From contig MKUO01000001.1 of assembly GCA_001897855.1 (NCBI GenBank), positions 744,001-808,000 of the forward strand: 64,000 bases of DNA, written 5' to 3'. The position numbers were made by a program, and so were the translations under genes. The stretch comes from Bacteroidetes bacterium 43-93. Its GTDB lineage: Bacteria > Bacteroidota > Bacteroidia > Chitinophagales > Chitinophagaceae. The notes beneath the pieces are model-generated. The model saw only the letters and a list, made by a program, of their open reading frames with translations, was not told the origin of the DNA and ran no database searches. Shown here piece by piece: positions 49,294 through 58,539 of this stretch. Each line of letters begins with the position of its first letter. Positions within the stretch are counted from its first letter, which is position 1.

Positions 49294-52200
49294 ATGTACT
49301 ATCCAGTTACCTCGTACCGCATCCAGTTTCATAAAGATTTCAATTTTGATAAGTTTAGTGCTATTTGTGATTACCTGTGTAAGCTTGGAGTTGCAACGAT
49401 ATATGCTTCTCCCCTTTTTAGCGCAGTACCGGGAAGTACCCATGGCTATGACGTAACGGATGCTAACAGGATCAATCACGAAATTGGCAAACAGGAACAA
49501 CTGATAAAGCTAAGCGAAGACCTACATGCAAACGGCGTAGGCTGGATGCAGGATATTGTGCCTAATCATATGGCGTACCATATCAATAACCAATGGTTGA
49601 TGGATGTGCTGGCTCGTGGCCCTGAATCTTCCTACAGTTCTTATTTTGATATTGATCGGCAGCATCCGGATTTTAATGGAAAACTAATGCTGCCTGTATT
49701 GGATAAACCGCTTGATGAAGCTATAGATAGTGGGGCGTTTCAAATAGCACTATCAAATGGCAGACCCGTAATTAAATTTAATAATGTTGCTTACCCGATA
49801 AACGAGGCATCTATACCTGAGGATAAAACAATTGTTGATTGGCTACAACAAATTAATACCAGTACAAAGTTGCTTAGTGAACTCTTAGCTAAACAATACT
49901 ATCAATTCAGTTATTGGAAGGAAACCAACGAACATATTAATTACCGGAGGTTTTTTATTATCAATGGTATGATATGCCTGAATGTACAGAATGAAGAAAC
50001 TTTTATAGCGTATCACCGGCTTGTTCAGGAACTAAAGAAAGAAGGTGTTATTGATGCCGTGAGGATAGACCACATCGATGGCCTTGATGACCCGACGGAA
50101 TATTTGTATAGATTAAGGAATTTATTGGGCGATGACACTTATATCGTTGCGGAGAAAATACTGGAACCGGATGAACGCCTGCCGGAGTACTGGCCTATAC
50201 AAGGCACTACCGGCTATGATTTTATACCGTTAGTGAATAATTTAATGACTAATAATTCCGGTATCATTATCCTCAGACGTTTTTACAATGAGCTTGTCGG
50301 GCAAACATCTGCTGATAGAGAAATACTGGAAAAGAAAAATCTGATCCTGCACAACTATATGGCAGGTGAGCTGGATAATCTTTTGCGCTTACTACCCAGA
50401 ACAATATCTTCCGGTAAGTCATTATCTGACGAGCGACTAAAGGCTGCGATTGCTTTATTCCTTGTGCATTTTCCGGTTTATCGGTTTTATAGCAATACTT
50501 ACCTGCTGGATGAAACGGAGAAAAAACAACTGCAGAATATATTCAATGAAATAAAGGCATACGCATCAGAATGCATTGATGAGGTACAATACCTCGAGGC
50601 GTTATTAATAAATGACAATCCAGAAACCGAAGACGCAAATGCTATCGCCAAATTTTTTAAGCGGTGCATGCAATTTACCGGGCCTATAATGGCTAAGGGT
50701 GTAGAAGATACTGTTATGTACACCTACAATAGCTATATCGGACATAATGAAGTGGGGGATTCTCCATCTGCAGCGTTATACACAGTAGAAGAATTTCACA
50801 AGGCAATGCAGGAACGCCAAAAGAAGTGGCCGCTCACTATGAACACTACTGCAACACATGATACTAAACATGGTGAGGATGCAAGAGCGCGGTTAAATGC
50901 TATAACACACTTTGCCAACGACTGGATGCAGATGGTAAATGAATGGCGCACATGGAACCTGGATTATAAACAAGGTGGCGCACCAACCGATAACGATGAA
51001 TACTTTATATACCAGGCATTGGTAGCCAGCTATCCTATGCCCGGTGCTGACGTGGATGATTTTGAGGATCGTTTTAAGAGTTATATACAAAAAGCTATAC
51101 GCGAAGCAAAGGTGCATACCAATTGGGACGATCCTAACGAGGATTATGAAAAGGCAGTATCAATATTTATAGAAAAGATATTGAATCCGGCCAGCAGATT
51201 CATGCATAGCTTTTTACAATATCATGAGCAAATATCTGACGCGGGTATTCTTCTTTCTCTATCGCAACTTATACTTAAATGTACCTGCCCGGGAATCCCT
51301 GATATATACCAGGGATGCGAACTTTGGGACCTAAGTATGGTAGATCCTGATAATCGCAGGCCTGTCGATTACGAACTGCGCAAAAAATGGCTTAAAGAAA
51401 TAGAAGAGCAGGACGATCTAACCCGTTTGTGGGAAGAACGCTATAATGGAAAAATAAAACTTTGGTTTGCACGTGAATTACTATCTCTGCGGAAAGGACA
51501 TAAAGAGTTGTTTGAGAAAGGCAGCTATTTACCTTTAGTGACAGGAGGAAGATATGCTGATAATATTGTAGCTTATGCGAGAGTATTCAAGAACGAATGG
51601 TGCCTGGTGATCACTTGCATCACAAGCTTGCCTGTTAATGATTGGGATGATACGTATGTATCAGTCGGCAATGATGTTTCTTTTGAAAATATATTCAATA
51701 ATGAAAAGATAAAAACTACGGAAAAGGTCTATCTAAAAGAGATCATGAATAATTTACCTTTCGCAGTATTGAAAGGTAACGTGAAGAATAATAAGCGTAA
51801 AGCAGGAGTATTGTTACCGGTATTTTCATTGTCGGGGGAATTTTGTATCGGTGATTTTGGTAAAGGTGCGAGATCTTTTGTAGATAAGTTGCAACAAGGA
51901 AAGCAGCGGATATGGCAGATATTACCTTTAAATCCCGTTAACGCATCCAATATGTATTCGCCATACAGCTCATTGTCTGCAATGGCGAGCAATGCCTTAT
52001 TAGTAAGTCCTGAACTATTAGTAAAAGATGGCCTTATTGATAATAGGAACGTCGACGCCTTTGGAATATCCAATACAGGTAAAGTGGATTATAAATATGC
52101 AGAGGATACCAAAGTGCGATTGCTGGACGCCGCATACGACAATTTTCTTCGAAAAAATTTTGCTGAACTTAGATATGCTTACCAGGTTTTTTGTGAAAAA

Positions 52201-53292
52201 GAGAAGTATTGGTTAGATGATTTTGCATTGTTTATGGCATTGAAGCAAGAGAACCATGACAAGCCCTGGTATGACTGGCCGTTGCCTTATAAAACACGTG
52301 ATGAGAAAACCCTGCAGGCTTTCACCGAAAAGCATCGGGACGAACTTCAAAAAACTAAATGGGTACAATTTATTATAGATCGTCAATGGAAAGACCTGAA
52401 GAGGTATAGTAATGATAAAGGTGTGAAAATACTCGGCGATCTTCCATTTTATGTAAGCTATGATTCGGTAGATGTATGGTCTAATGCCGAGATATTCACG
52501 CTCGATGCAGATGGGGCAATGATCGGTGTAGCAGGTGTGCCGCCAGATTATTTTACTAAAGACGGGCAGCTTTGGGGAGTTCCTACATTTAATTGGGAAA
52601 AGCTAAAAGCGAGTAACTATGAGTGGTGGATCAAGCGGATGAAGAGGAATATCGAGCTTTTTGATATGGTGCGTATTGATCATTTCAGAGCTTTGGAGGC
52701 TTATTGGGAAGTGCCTGCGGGCGAAGAAACAGCACGATATGGGCAATGGAAGAAAGGGCCGGGAGTAGATTTCTTTAATTACCTGAAGGAGGCTTTACAA
52801 GAGCTGCCCTTAGTGGCCGAGGATCTTGGCTATGAAATGGACGATGTGTATGCTTTAAGGGAAAAAACCGGGCTGCCGGGAATGAAAGTATTGCAATTTG
52901 CCTGGGGCGATAATATGAGTATAAGTGTAGACGCGCCGCATAACTACAGTCCTAATTGCATTGCATATACCGGTACGCATGATAATAATACTACGCTTGG
53001 TTGGTTTAGGAATGAAACAACTGAAGAAGATAAGAAAAGGCTGGCATCTTATGCAGGCACGGAGGTGAATGAGCATAATGTAACGGATGTACTCACTAAA
53101 ATGGTATATGGATCAGTTGCAAATACAGCTATCATTCCCATGCAGGATATCTTAAAATTAGATGAGCATGCCCGTATGAATACACCCGGCACTATATATA
53201 ACAATTGGCTATGGCGCATGGATGAACATGCGTTCGACTGTGCACAGATAGAGCAACTAAAATACCTGGTTGAATTTTATAACAGGGGTTAA
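49294..53292 (+). CDS. treY-malQ: Fused maltooligosyltrehalose synthase (TreY) and 4-alpha-glucanotransferase (MalQ)
   Basis: A 1332-aa two-enzyme protein. Residues about 1-830 are TreY (GH13), which turns the reducing end of a maltooligosaccharide into a trehalosyl end: TSYRIQFHKDFNFD start, VDAVRIDHIDGL-type site (D259), IVAEKIL (E287) and TTATHDTKHGED (D523). Residues about 835-1332 are MalQ (GH77), which moves glucan segments between chains: AGVLLPVFSL start, VRIDHFRALEAYWEVPAG (D1129), LVAEDLG (E1176) and GTHDNNT (D1230). Both triads look intact. No stop or frameshift separates them. The 3' end overlaps convergent glgB by 4 bp. Fusion would couple chain adjustment with trehalose formation. 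Confidence 0.92.
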   Translation: MYYPVTSYRIQFHKDFNFDKFSAICDYLCKLGVATIYASPLFSAVPGSTHGYDVTDANRINHEIGKQEQLIKLSEDLHANGVGWMQDIVPNHMAYHINNQWLMDVLARGPESSYSSYFDIDRQHPDFNGKLMLPVLDKPLDEAIDSGAFQIALSNGRPVIKFNNVAYPINEASIPEDKTIVDWLQQINTSTKLLSELLAKQYYQFSYWKETNEHINYRRFFIINGMICLNVQNEETFIAYHRLVQELKKEGVIDAVRIDHIDGLDDPTEYLYRLRNLLGDDTYIVAEKILEPDERLPEYWPIQGTTGYDFIPLVNNLMTNNSGIIILRRFYNELVGQTSADREILEKKNLILHNYMAGELDNLLRLLPRTISSGKSLSDERLKAAIALFLVHFPVYRFYSNTYLLDETEKKQLQNIFNEIKAYASECIDEVQYLEALLINDNPETEDANAIAKFFKRCMQFTGPIMAKGVEDTVMYTYNSYIGHNEVGDSPSAALYTVEEFHKAMQERQKKWPLTMNTTATHDTKHGEDARARLNAITHFANDWMQMVNEWRTWNLDYKQGGAPTDNDEYFIYQALVASYPMPGADVDDFEDRFKSYIQKAIREAKVHTNWDDPNEDYEKAVSIFIEKILNPASRFMHSFLQYHEQISDAGILLSLSQLILKCTCPGIPDIYQGCELWDLSMVDPDNRRPVDYELRKKWLKEIEEQDDLTRLWEERYNGKIKLWFARELLSLRKGHKELFEKGSYLPLVTGGRYADNIVAYARVFKNEWCLVITCITSLPVNDWDDTYVSVGNDVSFENIFNNEKIKTTEKVYLKEIMNNLPFAVLKGNVKNNKRKAGVLLPVFSLSGEFCIGDFGKGARSFVDKLQQGKQRIWQILPLNPVNASNMYSPYSSLSAMASNALLVSPELLVKDGLIDNRNVDAFGISNTGKVDYKYAEDTKVRLLDAAYDNFLRKNFAELRYAYQVFCEKEKYWLDDFALFMALKQENHDKPWYDWPLPYKTRDEKTLQAFTEKHRDELQKTKWVQFIIDRQWKDLKRYSNDKGVKILGDLPFYVSYDSVDVWSNAEIFTLDADGAMIGVAGVPPDYFTKDGQLWGVPTFNWEKLKASNYEWWIKRMKRNIELFDMVRIDHFRALEAYWEVPAGEETARYGQWKKGPGVDFFNYLKEALQELPLVAEDLGYEMDDVYALREKTGLPGMKVLQFAWGDNMSISVDAPHNYSPNCIAYTGTHDNNTTLGWFRNETTEEDKKRLASYAGTEVNEHNVTDVLTKMVYGSVANTAIIPMQDILKLDEHARMNTPGTIYNNWLWRMDEHAFDCAQIEQLKYLVEFYNRG

Positions 53293-55229
53293 ATACTACT
53301 ACCTTGCCACTCCAGTATCATTACTGCAAGTGGCGGTAATGTCAATGATAAAGAATGCATCTTACCATGACGTGGAATAGGTGCAGATTCCATTGTTACA
53401 TTAAGTACATTGCTACCTCCGTATTGTATGGCATCGGTATTTATTAAAGTGTGATAATAGCCTTGCCTTGGAACACCAATGCGATAATTGTTCCTGACTA
53501 CAGGGGTGAAGTTGCAAATAACGATGAGCTCTTTATTATCGGCTCTCCGTATCCAGCTAACTACCGAATTGGCAGCATCATTGAAGTCTATCCATTCAAA
53601 TCCGTCAGGTGAGTAGTTAGTTTTATATAGTCGCGGATCTGTTTTAAAGAGATTGTTGAGATCCTGCATCAATGTACTTACCCCTTTGTTTAAAGGCTGT
53701 TCTTCTTCATGCCAATCAAGGCTATAGTCATGGCGCCATTCATGATCCTGACCAAACTCACTACCCATGAATAAAAGCTTGGCACCGGGGTGACAATACA
53801 TATAACCATAAAGCAAGCGCAGGTTGGCAAACTGCTGCCATTCATCACCCGGCATTTTCTTTAGCATAGAATATTTGCCATGTACTACTTCGTCGTGCGA
53901 TAAGGCAAGAACATATTTTTCTGAATAGGCATAATACATATTGAATGTAAGGCTATTCTGATGATAGCTACGGTGTATAGGGTCGAGCCTGAAATATTTG
54001 AGCGTATCATGCATCCAACCCATCATCCATTTAAGGTCAAAACCCAGACCCCCATTTTCTATAGGGTGGGTAACACCAGGCCATGCCGTGGATTCTTCTG
54101 CAATAGTTATTGCATGGGGGCAGTAAGTATGGACTGCAATATTTAAATTCTTAATAAAGTCGACAGCTTCCAGGTTTTCCCGGCCACCATATTCATTTGG
54201 TACCCATTCTCCATGATTACGGGAATAGTCGAGATACAGCATAGAGGCAACAGCATCTACACGCAGGCCATCGGCATGAAACTCGTCCAGCCAATAAAGC
54301 GCGTTGGATATTAGAAATGATTTTACCTCGTTGCGACTATAATTGAAAATATAGCTCTTCCAATCAGGGTGATAACCTTTACGGGGATCGTGATGTTCGT
54401 AGAGATGTGACCCATCAAAATATGCAAGCCCATGTTCATCATCCGGAAAATGAGATGGCACCCAATCGAGTATTACACCAATATTGGCCCTATGGAGTTC
54501 ATCTACCAGGTATTTAAACTCTTCAGGTGTGCCAAACCTGGAACTTGGTGCGAAGTAGCCGGTTACCTGGTATCCCCATGAACCGTAGAATGGATGTTCC
54601 ATTACAGGCAGTAGTTCTACATGGGTATAGCCTTCTTTTTTGCAATAATCAGGAAGCTCTTTTGCCAGCTCTGTATAAGTGAGCATTCTGTTGTTCTCAG
54701 CTCTGCGCCACGAACCCAGGTGCACTTCATAAATAGATAAAGGCTCTTCGCGCCAGTTTTGACCTTCGAGTGCCTTCTTCCATTTTTTATCATTCCATTT
54801 ATACTGTTTTGGCCACACTATAGAGGCAGTTGATGGCGGCGTTTCCCAATGAATGGCATAAGGATCACCTTTTTCGGCTGTGTATCCATTTGCATTCTCA
54901 ACGTAATATTTATAGTATTCACCCTGGCCGATACCCGGAATAAACAGCTCCCAAATTCCTGAGCCATCCCATCTCACATTCATCAGGTGACTGTGCCTGT
55001 TCCATCCATTGAAATTGCCGATAACTGAAACGCGGCATGCATTTGGAGCCCATACTGAAAAGTAAACACCCTGTATACCATTTACTGAAATAATGTGTGA
55101 GCCCATCTTTTCATAAAGGCGGTAGTGATTGCCCGATCTGAATAGGTTCACATCATAGTCTGTCCATAGCGATGCAAATGCTTCGCAACCAGGTTCCATG
55201 TTTATATTTGATAGAGTCGCAGCTTTCAT
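53289..55229 (-). CDS. glgB: 1,4-alpha-glucan branching enzyme GlgB
   Basis: A 646-aa GH13 branching enzyme that makes alpha-1,6 branches by moving a cut alpha-1,4 chain. It has an N-terminal CBM48 domain (about 30-140: GVYFSVWAPNACRVSVIGNFNGWN) and the catalytic barrel with HADGLRVDAVASMLYLDYSR (D325), TIAEEST (E378) and LSHDEVVHGK (D446). It lacks the extra N1 domain of E. coli GlgB, so it is the short form. It is the third gene of the glgE-treS/mak-glgB operon, 6 bp after treS. It would branch the linear glucan made by GlgE. Confidence 0.94.
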   Translation of the reverse strand: MKAATLSNINMEPGCEAFASLWTDYDVNLFRSGNHYRLYEKMGSHIISVNGIQGVYFSVWAPNACRVSVIGNFNGWNRHSHLMNVRWDGSGIWELFIPGIGQGEYYKYYVENANGYTAEKGDPYAIHWETPPSTASIVWPKQYKWNDKKWKKALEGQNWREEPLSIYEVHLGSWRRAENNRMLTYTELAKELPDYCKKEGYTHVELLPVMEHPFYGSWGYQVTGYFAPSSRFGTPEEFKYLVDELHRANIGVILDWVPSHFPDDEHGLAYFDGSHLYEHHDPRKGYHPDWKSYIFNYSRNEVKSFLISNALYWLDEFHADGLRVDAVASMLYLDYSRNHGEWVPNEYGGRENLEAVDFIKNLNIAVHTYCPHAITIAEESTAWPGVTHPIENGGLGFDLKWMMGWMHDTLKYFRLDPIHRSYHQNSLTFNMYYAYSEKYVLALSHDEVVHGKYSMLKKMPGDEWQQFANLRLLYGYMYCHPGAKLLFMGSEFGQDHEWRHDYSLDWHEEEQPLNKGVSTLMQDLNNLFKTDPRLYKTNYSPDGFEWIDFNDAANSVVSWIRRADNKELIVICNFTPVVRNNYRIGVPRQGYYHTLINTDAIQYGGSNVLNVTMESAPIPRHGKMHSLSLTLPPLAVMILEWQGSSI

Positions 55230-55235
55230 TCAAAA

Positions 55236-58200
55236 TTATTGTTGGATGATAGATTTAATGCCTCTTAAGGGTATGGTTACCCAGTTAGGCCTGTTATTTA
55301 ATTCGTAATTGAGCTCGTAGATCGCCTTTTCAAGTATGTAAACATCCATTAGTGTTTTCACATCTTCTATGTCGCCGGGTACCAGTTTACTTCCACTCAC
55401 AGTTTTCAGATACGTCTGCAGGTATAAGTCAGACATATACTTATGCCATTGCTCTGCAAAAGGCATCAGTTTTGATAAATCTTCCTTCCGTGTATTATTA
55501 TTTAAGAAGAGATTGCCATATGCCGCGTAATGAAACGACCTGATCATACCGGCTACATCCTTCAGCGCATTGCGTTTTATCCTGCGCTCGCTGTAACTAC
55601 GGCCCGGCTCACCTTCAAAGTCTAATATCACAATGTCTTTCCCTGTAAACAATGTTTGCCCTAAGTGATAATCGCCATGTACTCTTACTTTTATTACTTC
55701 GAATTTTTTGGAGTAGATCGACCTGAACCGCTCTAGTACCTTGTCTTTTAGACCTAATACCTCCTCTGCTTCGGCTTGTACTTCCGGTGGTAGTTTTTTT
55801 ATGTTTTTCTGTAATGACTGGTAAGCACTTCTTACCTGCGATTGGAAGGAAGAGAACAAAGAGCGCTGGTAGTGCAGCGAAAATGGTTCCGGATTAAATT
55901 CCGGTATATCCTTTACACTCGCAAGTGCCAGGTGCATTTCCCCTGTGCGGATACCCAGTTGCGTAATTCTTTCTACAACTGCAGGCTCCAGTAATTCTTT
56001 TACCTGTAAGGGTAATTCATCAAATTGATAGGGTGGTTGGCTTGCATTGAATTTTAGCATGAGCTCATCTGCTCGTGCAGCTGCAAGTATTTTTTCATTA
56101 TAGCTTTTCAATCTGTCGAGCATGAACGTCCAGCCATCTATATTGCTTTCAACCATTTCCTGGACCATCCCCAGTATAATATTTCCGTCAGCCGTATCCC
56201 ATTCAATAGTCCCGACAAATGCCGGTAAGTGGCTAAAATCAGTCGACTCAGTTAAAAACTCTGTAATCTCTACATCTGGATTTGCCACATTATCTACCTT
56301 GCGATATATCTTCAGAAAATAGGCATTATCATAAATAATGGAAGAGTTACTTTGCTCTGCAGACAGAATTCTTGACTTTATAGAATTATTATTTTTTGCG
56401 TAATTCTTTAAGCCACGATTTGCCGAGAATACAATGTGGTTAACGCTTTCCTTGTGTCTTTCTGCCAGCCGTTCAAAAATATATTGCCTGAACGAATCGC
56501 TGTACAGTGCATCATAAAGAATACCTTCGGTGCCTTTGACAGACGCATTGCAAACTACTGCATTGGGAAAATCATCCGCTATTTTTGTGGCTTGCTCTCC
56601 CGAAGCAAAAGCTAAAGAGAGCTGGTAACGTTCAGGAAGTTCACTTTTATAGGTGACTTCCAGTATCATCATGACAACATGGCTATCAGCAATAGCCAGT
56701 GTTGTATAGTTTGCAATATCTATAGAATTGGTATTTCGCGCCTTGCCGCCAAACCAACGCATCTTATTTAGATAGGCAGGAAGAATAGTATCGACAAACA
56801 TGTCTTCAGCATCATCTGTAAAAACCGGCCATCTTTCGAACTCTAATATATGTCGTGGGTGATCTTCTACCATCTCCTTGCTACTGATCTCGAACCAGAG
56901 ACATTCGTATGGAGCCATGGTAAAGAAATATGGGCTTGCAGCTTTTATCTGCGGGAAGTTGTTATAGCTAAACATCTCTGTAAGCGTCTGCCCTTTGTAT
57001 TCTGACAAATCAAGCTCTACGGGTTGAGAAAAACGTGACAGGTTTACAATTACCAGTATATTCTCATCGCCATAGCTTCTGATAAAAGATAATACCTTAG
57101 GATTTTCTGAAGCGATGAATTTAATGTCGCCTCGGCTAAATGCAAGGTATCTTTTCCTGGTGCTGATCAGCTTCTTCATTGCCCATAGCAGGGATGAGGA
57201 ATTTCTATTCTGCACCTCTACGTTCACATATTCGTAATGATATAACGGATCAAGCACTATAGGTAAATATAACCGTTGCGGATTTGCTTCTGAGAACCCG
57301 GCATTTCTATCTAAGGACCATTGCATGGGCGTACGCACACCATCGCGGTCTCCGAGATAATAATTATCACCCATGCCTATTTCATCACCATAATATATCA
57401 CAGGTGTGCCCGGTAGCGAGAATAGGAGATAGTTGAGCAGTTCTATTTTTCTCCTGTCATTTTCCATTAAGGGCGCTAACCTATGCCTAATGCCCAGATT
57501 AATACGTGCCTGTGGGTCTTTTACATATACCCGGTACATATAGTCGCGCTCTTCATCGGTAACCATCTCCAGGGTCAGCTCGTCGTGGTTGCGGAGAAAG
57601 ATGCCCCATTGACAGATATCTGGGATGGCGGGAGTCTGATCGTATATATCAGTAATCGGGTAGCGGTCTTCCATCTTGATAGCCATGAACATACGTGGCA
57701 TAACAGGGAAGTGGTAGTTCATCTGGCATTCATCGCCGTTACCAAAATAGCTGGCCGAATCTTCAGGCCACATGTTTGCTTCTGCTAATAACAATGTGCC
57801 CGGATATTTTTCATCCACATGTTTTCTAAGCTTTTTCAAAAAAGCGTGCGTTTCCGGCAGGTTCTCGCAATTGGTTCCTTCGCGTTCAAATAAGTACGGA
57901 ACCGCATCGAGCCTGAAACCATCCACACCCATTTCGCACCAAAAATCTAATATCTTAAATACCTCTTCCTGCACAGCGGGATTATCGTAATTAAGATCGG
58001 GCTGATGATGGAAAAAGCGATGCCAATAGTATTGTTGGGCTATAGGATCCCAGGTCCAATTTGATTTTTCAAAGTCCTGAAATATGATCCTTGCATCTGC
58101 ATATTGTTCCGGGTTATCTGTCCATACGTAAAAGTTTCTGGCTGCTGATCCTTTTGGGGCTTTGCGCGCTTTCTGAAACCATGGATGCTGATCGGATGTG

Positions 58201-58529
58201 TGATTAATCACCAGTTCAGTAATTACCTTCAGTTTGCGTTTATGAGCTTCCTTCAACAATTTCTTAAACTGCGCAATGGTGCCATAGTTAGGATTAATGC
58301 TATAATAATTGGCAATATCATAGCCATCGTCTTTAAGCGGAGAAGGGTAGAAGGGTAGCAGCCATATGGCGGTGACACCGAGGTTTTGCAAATAGTCCAG
58401 CTTTTCCATTAACCCCACAAAATCTCCTATTCCGTCGCAGTTGCCATCCCGGAATGCTTTAATATGTAATTCGTATATGATGGCATCTTTGTACCAATGC
58501 AGTTTATCGTCTATTGCGTCCTTTTTCAT
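55236..58529 (-). CDS. treS: Fused trehalose synthase (TreS) and maltokinase
   Basis: A 1097-aa two-enzyme protein. Residues about 1-555 are TreS (GH13_16), which interconverts trehalose and maltose: KDAIIYELHIKAFRDGN, DGFRLDAVPYL (D208), LLAEANMWPED (E250) and RNHDELTLEM (D316). Residues about 570-1097 are maltokinase (Mak/Pep2), which makes maltose-1-phosphate: MRWFGGKARNTNSI, the kinase loop VRVHGDYHLGQTLF near residue 950 and VILDFEGEPGRSYSERR. The fusion is known in many bacteria with the GlgE pathway. It is 10 bp after glgE and 6 bp before glgB. It supplies the donor for GlgE. Confidence 0.93.
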   Translation of the reverse strand: MKKDAIDDKLHWYKDAIIYELHIKAFRDGNCDGIGDFVGLMEKLDYLQNLGVTAIWLLPFYPSPLKDDGYDIANYYSINPNYGTIAQFKKLLKEAHKRKLKVITELVINHTSDQHPWFQKARKAPKGSAARNFYVWTDNPEQYADARIIFQDFEKSNWTWDPIAQQYYWHRFFHHQPDLNYDNPAVQEEVFKILDFWCEMGVDGFRLDAVPYLFEREGTNCENLPETHAFLKKLRKHVDEKYPGTLLLAEANMWPEDSASYFGNGDECQMNYHFPVMPRMFMAIKMEDRYPITDIYDQTPAIPDICQWGIFLRNHDELTLEMVTDEERDYMYRVYVKDPQARINLGIRHRLAPLMENDRRKIELLNYLLFSLPGTPVIYYGDEIGMGDNYYLGDRDGVRTPMQWSLDRNAGFSEANPQRLYLPIVLDPLYHYEYVNVEVQNRNSSSLLWAMKKLISTRKRYLAFSRGDIKFIASENPKVLSFIRSYGDENILVIVNLSRFSQPVELDLSEYKGQTLTEMFSYNNFPQIKAASPYFFTMAPYECLWFEISSKEMVEDHPRHILEFERWPVFTDDAEDMFVDTILPAYLNKMRWFGGKARNTNSIDIANYTTLAIADSHVVMMILEVTYKSELPERYQLSLAFASGEQATKIADDFPNAVVCNASVKGTEGILYDALYSDSFRQYIFERLAERHKESVNHIVFSANRGLKNYAKNNNSIKSRILSAEQSNSSIIYDNAYFLKIYRKVDNVANPDVEITEFLTESTDFSHLPAFVGTIEWDTADGNIILGMVQEMVESNIDGWTFMLDRLKSYNEKILAAARADELMLKFNASQPPYQFDELPLQVKELLEPAVVERITQLGIRTGEMHLALASVKDIPEFNPEPFSLHYQRSLFSSFQSQVRSAYQSLQKNIKKLPPEVQAEAEEVLGLKDKVLERFRSIYSKKFEVIKVRVHGDYHLGQTLFTGKDIVILDFEGEPGRSYSERRIKRNALKDVAGMIRSFHYAAYGNLFLNNNTRKEDLSKLMPFAEQWHKYMSDLYLQTYLKTVSGSKLVPGDIEDVKTLMDVYILEKAIYELNYELNNRPNWVTIPLRGIKSIIQQ

Positions 58530-58539
58530 GTTTTCCGGA

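Noticed and set aside
49294-53292. Two separate genes treY and malQ
   Set aside because: No stop, start with leader, or frame change is seen near codon 830; the frame is continuous.
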